12,867 bases of DNA. Origin: M2408 sp044348665. Its GTDB lineage: Bacteria > Bacteroidota > Bacteroidia > Flavobacteriales_D > Crocinitomicaceae. Location of the stretch: contig JBIKSI010000105.1 in NCBI GenBank assembly GCA_044348665.1, positions 1 through 12,867 of the forward strand, read 5' to 3'. The notes under the pieces were generated by a model, which worked only from the letters and a program-made list of their open reading frames with translations, had not been told where the DNA came from and did no database searches. Shown in pieces: positions 1-7,460 of the stretch (positions within the stretch are counted from its first letter, which is position 1; each line of letters begins with the position of its first letter). A program made the position numbers and the translations under genes.

Positions 1-735
1 ACCTTGAACCCATGCTGGATTCGCATTAGAACAAAGAGTTGCATTATTACCATTTACTCCATTGTTGACACTATTTATACCAACTTCGGCACCATTTGCC
101 AAAACTGCTAGGTTTTTCGCATCATTTGTAAAACTTTGTCCTCCAGCAATACCTGGACCACTGATTAAAAACCCAAAAATATCATTGAAGTCTGAACATT
201 GGTAATTTGTAAAACCGTCATCGTATTCTTCTGAACCAAAAATGTAACGAAACGAAAAGTTATCGCATGTAGGAACAAAATCAAATTCCAAGATTGCAGC
301 GTTATACCATGTTCCATTATTAGCTAGGATATTAATATCATTAGCAATTGCAGCGGATGCAGCACATGTCCCGCCCTTTCTTACTTCACCAGGAGTGCAA
401 CTTGTGTATGAACCTGTCATGGTTGCGGTGCTAGTAGGATCAACTCCGAGTGCTAATGGTATGTCGCTAACATTACCAGTAGATAAAACAACTCCACTTG
501 TAAAACCCATTTGTGCTAGGGTTGTTGTAGCAGTTGTAAAACTTCCAATTTGATATCTGTTTGTTTGATTTAGTACACCCCTAAATTGAACATTGGAAAC
601 CGTAATCCCATTCCCAGCTAGTTGTGTTGCCAATTGATTTATTGTCTGTGACGTATTGATTGCAATTTGCGAGAATAAATGTGCAGAGGAACACAAAAAT
701 AAAGTAAGAAATAAACAATTTTTGATGGTTTTCAT
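1..735 (-). CDS. Choice-of-anchor L domain secreted protein, N-terminal part
   Basis: Reading the minus strand from the ATG at 735 gives 245 uninterrupted codons running off the left edge, so the gene is partial at its 3' end. It starts with a signal peptide (MKTIKNCLFLTLFLCSSAHLFSQ). The mature part carries the hallmarks of the choice-of-anchor L domain of Bacteroidota surface proteins: an early segment about N-terminal persistence of strand-forming residues (GITVSNVQFRG), then GFTSGVVLSTGNV, then FDFVPTCDNFSFRYIFGSEE followed by FNDIFGFLISGPGI. Proteins with this domain usually end in a T9SS sorting domain or another anchor; that end is outside the window. It is transcribed divergently from the giant adhesin operon and shares its upstream region. 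The molecular role of the domain is not known; surface exposure is inferred. The family call is strong, the function weak. Confidence 0.9.
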   Translation of the reverse strand, partial: MKTIKNCLFLTLFLCSSAHLFSQIAINTSQTINQLATQLAGNGITVSNVQFRGVLNQTNRYQIGSFTTATTTLAQMGFTSGVVLSTGNVSDIPLALGVDPTSTATMTGSYTSCTPGEVRKGGTCAASAAIANDINILANNGTWYNAAILEFDFVPTCDNFSFRYIFGSEEYDDGFTNYQCSDFNDIFGFLISGPGIAGGQSFTNDAKNLAVLANGAEVGINSVNNGVNGNNATLCSNANPAWVQG

Positions 736-818
736 TTTTTTTCAATAAAATTAATATAGTTTTACGATTTATTTAAAACTTAGACGAATAAAATTAATAA
801 TAGTAGCCTTAGAACTTT

Positions 819-826
819 CAAAAATA
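819..826 (-). promoter_or_regulatory. Candidate Bacteroidota -7 box for the choice-of-anchor L gene
   Basis: The minus strand reads TATTTTTG here, a full match to the Bacteroidota -7 consensus TAnnTTTG. It would give a leader of roughly 75 nt before the start at 735. No TTTG -33 element is present at the usual distance. A second match (minus-strand TATTTTTG at 958-965, with TTTG at 989-992 and a 23-nt gap) has both boxes but would leave a leader of about 215 nt. In such AT-rich DNA either could be chance. Confidence 0.3.
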
Positions 827-917
827 GGGGAAATGGTTTATTTAATAATCATTTTGTCGTGAAATGCTACAAATAAAAAAACTTAGTGTAATAGTGACAC
901 AGATAAATTTTTTTTGA

Positions 918-925
918 TATATTTG
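918..925 (+). promoter_or_regulatory. Candidate -7 box (TATATTTG) for the giant adhesin operon
   Basis: TATATTTG matches the Bacteroidota -7 consensus TAnnTTTG on the plus strand. There is no clear TTG/TTTG -33 element 17-23 nt upstream, which would fit a promoter needing an activator or simply a chance match. Transcription from here would give a leader of about 235 nt containing the 936-948 palindrome, the shared 18-nt element and the T10 tract. Imperfect boxes nearer the start (TAACTTTC at 1114-1121, TAATTTTT at 1129-1136) are alternatives. Confidence 0.25.
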
Positions 926-935
926 TTTCTTTTTA

Positions 936-948
936 GTTAAAGTTTAAC
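936..948. repeat. Perfect 13-bp palindrome GTTAAA-G-TTTAAC
   Basis: GTTAAA and TTTAAC are exact reverse complements around a single central G. The palindrome sits just downstream of the TATATTTG box and overlaps the first four bases of the 18-nt shared element at 945-962. It could be a dimeric operator; no bound protein can be named. Confidence 0.45.
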
Positions 949-962
949 ATTTCACCACAAAA
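945..962. repeat. 18-nt shared intergenic element, copy 1
   Basis: The sequence TAACATTTCACCACAAAA differs at one position from TAACATTTCACCCCAAAA at 12563-12580. Both copies lie in the same orientation upstream of a plus-strand gene for a secreted protein. A further GGTGAAA at 1015-1021 is the reverse complement of the TTTCACC core. A shared regulator site is the natural reading, unproven. Confidence 0.45.
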
Positions 963-1168
963 ATAAACCGTATACCGATAAAAAGTAACAAATGAATAAC
1001 AATTATTAGCTGAAGGTGAAATTGAATAAGATGACTATTATTTTTTTTTTAAGTTTACATTAAAATTACAATTTATAAAAAGGTGCATGTTAATAATTAA
1101 TGTAGCAAATAATTAACTTTCACTTCACTAATTTTTTAGAAAACTAAATACAAGTTAAATAAAATACT

Positions 1169-4100
1169 ATGAAACACTCAACTTTTAACAAGGTTAAATT
1201 ATTCTTGCTTTTTTTACTACCCTTGCATGTTTCTGCCGCAGATTGGTATGTGAACAACAACAGCACATCAGGAGATATTTATACAAGCGCAGTGGGGAAC
1301 AACGGGAACAATGGTACCGCAGCAGCCCCATTTTTAACATTGAATTTTGCATTAACGCAAGCAAATGCTGGTGACCGAATTTTTGTTGATGTGGGAACTT
1401 ACACAGGAGCTGGAAATATATCCATAAACTTTAATAAGGCGATTACTGTTATTGGGGCAGGTACATCCAATACAATTTTTACAAGCCACACTGATGATCG
1501 TTTTGGGTTAATAAGTGCAAATAATGTTCATATTCAAAATTTACAAATTTTTGATTTTTTTCTTGCAGGAGCCGGACAGGCACTATTTGTGAATGCAAAT
1601 ATTACAGGTTTTCAATTAACAAATGTTGTTATGAAAAAAAATCTGGGTGAAAATTCTGCTGGTGAAAGCATCACACTATCTTCTGGGTCTAGTTCTGTTT
1701 TTAATGGTTTAGTTTTTTCATGTTCTGGTTTTAATGGTGATTCTGGTGGAGCAGTCAAAGTAAACAATGCCACACTGGTAGCAAATAATTGTATATTTTT
1801 TCAATCAAGAGATAATAATGGTGTTGGAGGAGCAATCGAGTTATTTGGTGCTAATCCAAATGTTACAGTAAATAATACAACTTTTGAGTCTAATATTGCA
1901 AGAGCTGGAGGAGCGATTGCACAAAGTTCAGGGACATTAATTGTTAATAATTCTTGTTTTAATCGTAATTACATTAATGGTGATAGCGGGGGTACAACTA
2001 ATGGTGGTGGTCACTATTATAGTAGAGGAAGTGATAATAATTTGTCAGCGACATTCACAAACTGTTCTTTTACAGGGGCATTTTTCTGCGCTACAACAAA
2101 TCCATCTGGTTTTGGATGTGAATTTAGTACAAATACTTCTAACGATGGAAATGGAATATCTCTTAGGGAAACGGCCGGAACTTTTATGTTCGATCAATGC
2201 TTTTTTAATAATTCCAATCAACCAGGTGCAAACTTTGATAATGGATTAGATCTATACCTTCATAAAGCAGGTGGGGCAACCATGAGTGTTACAATAAATA
2301 ATAGTAAATTCGGAAATGATATGTTTGGTGGAGCCGTTAGCGGTGGTGCAGATGCAATTAATATATGGAACCAAAATCTAAGCAATACTGAATTTATTGT
2401 CACAAATTCTGGAGTAAAACAAACAACTGCGAATCAAGACGGCATTGATGGTGACAATTATTCCTATTCAGGAACGGAGCCAGGAGGAAATGATGATGCT
2501 CAAACGTCCAACACAATAGTAACTTGTCAGTCAGGAATTTCCAGTTGTGCAATTGCAGTGAATTGTGCTACTGATGCTTTTGCACCAATAATTCTTGCTT
2601 GTGCACCTAATCAAACAATTACGGATTGTAGTGGGGTTTTACCAGATTATCGTCCTTTGCTGTCCGTTTATGATGATTGTAATTTAACAATCGTACAATC
2701 TCCCGCACCTGGTACCGTATTAACAACTCTAGGAAATGGAAATCATGTCATTACCTTTACAGTTTCAGATGAAAGTCCGGTTAGTGCAGATGCTACTTGT
2801 ACCATGGATTTAACTCTTTCAAATTGTGTTGTCTGTATTCCTCCAGCAGATGTAACTGGAGTTGCTGATCAAAGTTTTTGTGCAGTTACAACCCTAACAC
2901 TTGGAGATATTGTTATTAATACTGAACCTGGTGCTACAGTTTTATATTATGATGCAGCAGTTGGAGGTAATTTATTAGATGTTAATGACGCACTTGTTGA
3001 TGGTGTAACATACTACATTGCTCAAAGTCTAGTTGTTGGTTGTGAAAGTGCAACAAGATTAGAAGTGACGGTTCACAATGATGATAATGGATTTTTTGAT
3101 TTTGCATCAGCAGTAAGAATTCAAACTAATCAGTCGCCTGCAACAAACACGATTTACAACACAACAGGAGCAGGAGTTGATTGTATTAATACTAATTGTG
3201 CAGAACAGTTAAATGGAACTGACTTTGGAAGTTTTGATGCTAATTCTGGAGATCTTAAGATTACTGGTGGAGAAATAAAAACTGCTATAACTCTTGGAAA
3301 TGTTTGTTCTGCAACTATGTCATACCGCGTTTATCGAGTGGGAGATGTGGCTGGACCATTTTCGGTTTTGCCATTGAGTGCTTTGGAGGAATGTGTTGAT
3401 ACTGGTGCAGATGCTGATTTAAATCCAGATACTTTTGCTGACGGTTTTGGTCCTTGTAATTCCAATGATCAAAAATGGAAAAATTATGGTTTTGATATTG
3501 ATTTAACGAATACCCTTTGTACAGGAAACTATATTTTGGAAGTGTTTTATTCTTATGTAGGTTCTGGTTGTGATGCTAACGGATGTACAGACACAAAAAA
3601 TATAAATAACAATGGTTTGTTTTACTCAGCAACTTTTGCAATAAACGATTTCACTGCAGCAATTATTGATGATCACACTGACCCTACGTGTTCTGTTGCA
3701 ACTGGTTCTGTTGACTTAAGCGGTTTGCCAGCTGGAAATTGGACTTTACAAGAAAATACGAATAATACCACAATTACGGGAAATACTGCCACAGCTACTT
3801 TTCCGAACTTAATTTCAGGAGATTATAATTTTACAATTTTTAATGCAGATAATTGTCCTTCTTTAGTTTCAGCAAATGTTACAATTGCTGCTCAACCGCA
3901 AACTCCTGCAGCACCAACAATCGATGCAACAAATCAAACGACTTGTGCCTCAGCAGTTGGAAGTGTAGATTTCAGTGGTTTACCAGCAGGAAATTGGACA
4001 ATAACTGAAAGTTTGAACAACACGACTTTAGCAGGAAATACAGCAACAGCAAGTTTCATTAATTTAGGAGCAGGAACGTATTCTTTCACTGTAACGAATG

Positions 4101-7100
4101 ATGAAGGTTGTACGTCTTTACCAACGGCAGATGTAACGATAAATGTTCAACCACAAACTCCAGCAACACCAACCATCGATGCAACAAATCAAACATCTTG
4201 TGCCTCGGCAGTTGGAAGTGTGAATTTTAGTAATTTGCCAGCAGGTGATTGGACAATCACAGAAAGTTTGAACAACACGACTTTGGCAGGAAATACAGCA
4301 ACAGCAAGTTTCATTAACTTAGGAGCAGGTACATATTCTTTCACAGTTACAAATGATGAAGGATGTACATCGCCATCAACGGCAAATGTTACAATCGACG
4401 CTCAACCGCAAACTCCTGCAGCACCAACAATCGATGCAACAAATCAAACGACTTGTGCTTCAGCAGTTGGAAGTGTTAACTTTAGTGGCTTACCAGCAGG
4501 CGATTGGTTGATTACAGAAAGTTTGAACAACACGACTTTAGCAGGAAATACGTCAACCGCAAGTTTCATAAATTTAGGAGCGGGAACTTATTCTTTCACT
4601 GTAACAAATGATGAAGGTTGTACTTCACCAGCTTCAGCAGATATAATAATAAACGTTCAACCTCAAACTCCAACCGCACCAACAATCGATGCAACAAATC
4701 AAACATCTTGTGCCTCGGCAGTTGGAAGTGTGAATTTTAGTAATTTACCAGCAGGAGATTGGACAATCACAGAAAGTTTAAACAATACAACTTTAACGGG
4801 AAATACAGCAACCGCAAGTTTTATTAACTTAGGAGCAGGTACATATTCTTTCACAGTTACAAATGATGAAGGTTGTACATCGCCATCAACGGCAAATGTT
4901 ACAATCGACGCTCAACCGCAAACTCCTGCAACACCAACCATCGATGCAACTAATCAAACGACTTGTGCTTCAGCAGTTGGAAGTGTGAATTTCAGTGGGT
5001 TACCAGCAGGAAATTGGACAATAACCGAAAGTTTGAACAACACTACATCAGCAGGAAATACGGCAACCGCAAGTTTCATAAATTTAGGACCGGGAACTTA
5101 TTCTTTCACTCTAACAAATGATGAAGGTTGTACATCGCCATCAACGGCAAATGTTACAATCGACGCTCAACCGCAAACTCCTGCAACACCAACCATCGAT
5201 GCAACAAATCAAACGACGTGTGCTTCGGCAGTTGGAAGTTTAGATTTCAGTAATTTACCAGCAGGTGATTGGTTGATTACAGAAAGTTTGAACAACACTA
5301 CTTTAGCAGGAAATACGGCAACAGCAAGTTTCCTAAACTTAGGTGCTGGAACGTATTCTTTCACTGTAACAAATGATGATGGCTGTACTTCTTTGCCAAC
5401 GGCAGATGTAACGATAAATGTTCAACCTCAAACTCCAGCCACACCAACCATCGATGCAACTAATCAAACATCTTGTGCATCAACAGTTGGAAGTGTAGAT
5501 TTCAGCAATTTACCAGCAGGTGATTGGTTGATTACAGAAAGTTTGAACAACACGACTTTAGCAGGAAATACGGCAACAGCAAGTTTCAATAACTTAGGAG
5601 CAGGGACATATTCTTTCACTGTAACGAATGATGAAGGTTGTACGTCGCCATCAACGGCAGATGTAACGATAAATGTTCAACCTCAAACACCATCCACTCC
5701 AACAATTACAGCAACAAATCAAACGACTTGTGCTTCAGCAGTTGGAAGTGTAGATTTCAGCAATTTACCAGCAGGCGATTGGTTGATTACAGAAAGTTTG
5801 AACAACACTACTTTAACAGGAAATACAGCAACAGCAAGTTTTTTTAACTTAGAAGCAGGAACGTATTCCTTTACAGTAACAAATGATGAAGGTTGTACTT
5901 CTTTGCCAACGGCAGATGTAACGATAAATGTTCAACCTCAAACACCATCCACTCCAACAATTACGGCAACAAATCAAACATCTTGTGCATCAGCAGTTGG
6001 AAGTGTTAACTTTAGTGGCTTACCAGCAGGCGATTGGTTGATTACAGAAAGTTTGAACAATACAACTTTAATAGGAAATACAGCAACAGCAAGTTTTATT
6101 AACTTAGAAGCAGGAACGTATTCCTTTACAGTAACAAATGATGATGGCTGTACTTCTTTGCCAACGTCAGATGTAACTATAAATGTTCAACCTCAAACAC
6201 CATCCACTCCAACAATTACAGCAACAAATCAAACATCTTGTGCATCAGCAGTTGGAAGTGTTAACTTTAGTGGCTTACCAGCAGGCGATTGGTTGCTTAC
6301 TGAAAGTTTGAACAATACAACTTTAACAGGAAATACAACAACAGCGAGTTTTATTAACTTAGGTGCTGGAACATATTCTTTCACTGTAACAAATGATGAT
6401 GGATGTACTTCCTTGCCAACTGCAAATGTTACAATTAATGTTCAACCACAAACTCCTGCAACACCAACAATTGATGCAACAAATCAAACGACTTGTGCTT
6501 CAGCAGTTGGAAGTGTAGATTTCAGTAACCTACCAGCAGGCGATTGGTTGATCACAGAAAGTTTCAACAACACTACTTTAGCAGGAAATACAGCAACAGC
6601 AAGTTTCATTAACTTAGCAGCAGGAACGTATTCTTTCACTGTTACGAATGATGATGGATGTACTTCCTTGCCAACTGCAAGCGTAATAATTAACGTTCAG
6701 CCACAAACACCACCAGCACCACTTGGAAACACTCCTCAATTATTCTGTGTTGAAGACAATGCAACAGTTGCTGATTTGGAGGCTACTGGAACGGCAATTA
6801 ATTGGTACATGTCTGCAATCGGTGGTGTATCCCTTGGTTCAGATGTTGTGTTAACAACTAATACAAGTTATTTCGCGTCTCAAACTGTCGGTGGATGTGA
6901 AAGTACAGATCGTTTGGCTGTTGTAGTTGTAATAAATCAAGTTCTATTAGATACAGTAGCAACAAAAACACCAACTTGTGGGTTATCTGACGGAACAATT
7001 GAGGTTATTGCAACTGGAGGCAATGGACCATACTCCTATACATGGAACTCTGGTCAAAATGGAGTTTTAATAGAAAACATTAATAATGGTACATTTGTAG

Positions 7101-7441
7101 CGACAGCAACAGATGTTAATGGCTGCGTAGCAAGTTTAACAAAAGTAATGGATTGTAATTTTGCTGAAATCCCAGAGATTATTACTCCTGGTGGAAATGG
7201 TCAAAACGAAACGTGGGTAATTGGTTTAAGCGAGGCCTTCCCAGATATGGAGGTAAAAATATTTAATCGTTGGGGGAATGAGGTGTTTACAGCTTCTCCA
7301 TATTTAGATGATTGGAATGGAAAATGTAATGTTGGAATCAAAATTGGTGACGAATTTTTACCAAGTGGAACATACTTCTATATCATTGACTTGAAAAATG
7401 GAGATAAACCAAAATCAGGTTATATTGAATTAGTTAAATAA
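1169..7441 (+). CDS. Giant repeat-rich cell-surface protein with T9SS type B sorting domain (SprB-like adhesin)
   Basis: This 2090-residue exported protein is probably a surface adhesin or filament. Residues 1-24 form a signal peptide. Residues 25 to about 455 look like a right-handed parallel beta-helix: an opening WYVNN...GTAAAPFLTLNFAL segment, then many short Asn/Gly-rich strands. Residues 469-552 resemble a HYR domain, 558-634 an Ig-like domain of CHU_C-associated type, and 636-824 a Cys-rich region I cannot assign. Residues 825-909 are a divergent copy, and 910-1844 eleven close copies, of an 85-residue repeat. A second Ig-like domain (1848-1922) and a SprB-type repeat (1925-1997; GGNGPYSYTWNSGQNG) follow. 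Residues 2005-2090 match the gliding-motility-associated C-terminal (type B) domain: ITPGGNGQNETW, VKIFNRWGNEVF, LPSGTYFYIIDL, GYIELVK. Secretion through T9SS follows from that domain. The next gene encodes the SprF-family partner such proteins use. Adhesion or gliding is inferred; no enzymatic motif was identified. Confidence 0.93.
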   Translation: MKHSTFNKVKLFLLFLLPLHVSAADWYVNNNSTSGDIYTSAVGNNGNNGTAAAPFLTLNFALTQANAGDRIFVDVGTYTGAGNISINFNKAITVIGAGTSNTIFTSHTDDRFGLISANNVHIQNLQIFDFFLAGAGQALFVNANITGFQLTNVVMKKNLGENSAGESITLSSGSSSVFNGLVFSCSGFNGDSGGAVKVNNATLVANNCIFFQSRDNNGVGGAIELFGANPNVTVNNTTFESNIARAGGAIAQSSGTLIVNNSCFNRNYINGDSGGTTNGGGHYYSRGSDNNLSATFTNCSFTGAFFCATTNPSGFGCEFSTNTSNDGNGISLRETAGTFMFDQCFFNNSNQPGANFDNGLDLYLHKAGGATMSVTINNSKFGNDMFGGAVSGGADAINIWNQNLSNTEFIVTNSGVKQTTANQDGIDGDNYSYSGTEPGGNDDAQTSNTIVTCQSGISSCAIAVNCATDAFAPIILACAPNQTITDCSGVLPDYRPLLSVYDDCNLTIVQSPAPGTVLTTLGNGNHVITFTVSDESPVSADATCTMDLTLSNCVVCIPPADVTGVADQSFCAVTTLTLGDIVINTEPGATVLYYDAAVGGNLLDVNDALVDGVTYYIAQSLVVGCESATRLEVTVHNDDNGFFDFASAVRIQTNQSPATNTIYNTTGAGVDCINTNCAEQLNGTDFGSFDANSGDLKITGGEIKTAITLGNVCSATMSYRVYRVGDVAGPFSVLPLSALEECVDTGADADLNPDTFADGFGPCNSNDQKWKNYGFDIDLTNTLCTGNYILEVFYSYVGSGCDANGCTDTKNINNNGLFYSATFAINDFTAAIIDDHTDPTCSVATGSVDLSGLPAGNWTLQENTNNTTITGNTATATFPNLISGDYNFTIFNADNCPSLVSANVTIAAQPQTPAAPTIDATNQTTCASAVGSVDFSGLPAGNWTITESLNNTTLAGNTATASFINLGAGTYSFTVTNDEGCTSLPTADVTINVQPQTPATPTIDATNQTSCASAVGSVNFSNLPAGDWTITESLNNTTLAGNTATASFINLGAGTYSFTVTNDEGCTSPSTANVTIDAQPQTPAAPTIDATNQTTCASAVGSVNFSGLPAGDWLITESLNNTTLAGNTSTASFINLGAGTYSFTVTNDEGCTSPASADIIINVQPQTPTAPTIDATNQTSCASAVGSVNFSNLPAGDWTITESLNNTTLTGNTATASFINLGAGTYSFTVTNDEGCTSPSTANVTIDAQPQTPATPTIDATNQTTCASAVGSVNFSGLPAGNWTITESLNNTTSAGNTATASFINLGPGTYSFTLTNDEGCTSPSTANVTIDAQPQTPATPTIDATNQTTCASAVGSLDFSNLPAGDWLITESLNNTTLAGNTATASFLNLGAGTYSFTVTNDDGCTSLPTADVTINVQPQTPATPTIDATNQTSCASTVGSVDFSNLPAGDWLITESLNNTTLAGNTATASFNNLGAGTYSFTVTNDEGCTSPSTADVTINVQPQTPSTPTITATNQTTCASAVGSVDFSNLPAGDWLITESLNNTTLTGNTATASFFNLEAGTYSFTVTNDEGCTSLPTADVTINVQPQTPSTPTITATNQTSCASAVGSVNFSGLPAGDWLITESLNNTTLIGNTATASFINLEAGTYSFTVTNDDGCTSLPTSDVTINVQPQTPSTPTITATNQTSCASAVGSVNFSGLPAGDWLLTESLNNTTLTGNTTTASFINLGAGTYSFTVTNDDGCTSLPTANVTINVQPQTPATPTIDATNQTTCASAVGSVDFSNLPAGDWLITESFNNTTLAGNTATASFINLAAGTYSFTVTNDDGCTSLPTASVIINVQPQTPPAPLGNTPQLFCVEDNATVADLEATGTAINWYMSAIGGVSLGSDVVLTTNTSYFASQTVGGCESTDRLAVVVVINQVLLDTVATKTPTCGLSDGTIEVIATGGNGPYSYTWNSGQNGVLIENINNGTFVATATDVNGCVASLTKVMDCNFAEIPEIITPGGNGQNETWVIGLSEAFPDMEVKIFNRWGNEVFTASPYLDDWNGKCNVGIKIGDEFLPSGTYFYIIDLKNGDKPKSGYIELVK
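3641..3895 (+). repeat. Divergent first copy of the 255-bp coding repeat
   Basis: This segment lies exactly one period before the main array and keeps its register. The first Cys codon (3689) is 255 bp before that of the next copy. It encodes recognisable but diverged versions of the same landmarks: CSVATGSVDLSGLPAGNW, a NNTTITGNTATATF stretch, a GDYNFTIFNADNCPS stretch, then NVTIAAQ. It may be an older edge unit that escaped the homogenisation of the array. Confidence 0.85.
3896..6700 (+). repeat. Tandem array of eleven 255-bp (85-residue) coding repeats
   Basis: Eleven head-to-tail units begin with PQTP at 3896, 4151, 4406, 4661, 4916, 5171, 5426, 5681, 5936, 6191 and 6446. The period is exactly 255 bp throughout, with no insertion or deletion. 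Each unit encodes a likely Ig-like beta-sandwich: PTIDATNQT(T/S)CAS, GSV(D/N)FS, LPAG(D/N)W, ITESLNNTT, GNTATASF, GTYSFTVTNDEGCTS. Two Cys (unit positions 17 and 72) are invariant and may form a disulfide. The fourth partial PQTP at 6701 leads into the next domain. Units differ mainly at a few positions (A/T/S after PQTP, T/S before Cys, D/N, T/L in the W segment, E/D before GC). The array probably forms an extended stalk. Confidence 0.97.
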
Positions 7442-7460
7442 TTTATAAAGTATTAAAATT

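Larger units (their letters stand above)
736..1168. promoter_or_regulatory. Divergent AT-rich intergenic region between two secreted-protein genes
   Basis: This 433-bp stretch separates the minus-strand choice-of-anchor L gene from the plus-strand giant adhesin operon. No convincing ORF was seen. It holds candidate promoter boxes for both directions, a perfect 13-bp palindrome (936-948), an 18-nt element repeated near 12563, a TTTCACC/GGTGAAA inverted pair (950-956 and 1015-1021), a related TTTCACTTCACTA segment (1118-1130), a T8 run (908-915) and a T10 run (1041-1050). Its length and density of symmetric elements suggest regulated expression of one or both flanking genes. No protein-binding site can be assigned from sequence alone. 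Confidence 0.6.

Noticed and set aside
1941..2249. 102-codon plus-strand ORF in another frame of the giant gene
   Set aside because: It lies wholly inside the beta-helix coding region, has a low-complexity hydrophobic translation and no family resemblance. It is a frame shadow.
5638..5847. 69-codon ORF inside the repeat array
   Set aside because: It is an out-of-frame reading of the 255-bp repeats with no independent start signal.
3896..6700. CRISPR or satellite-like non-coding repeat
   Set aside because: The repeats are 255 bp, contiguous without spacers, and keep one open reading frame with protein-level conservation.
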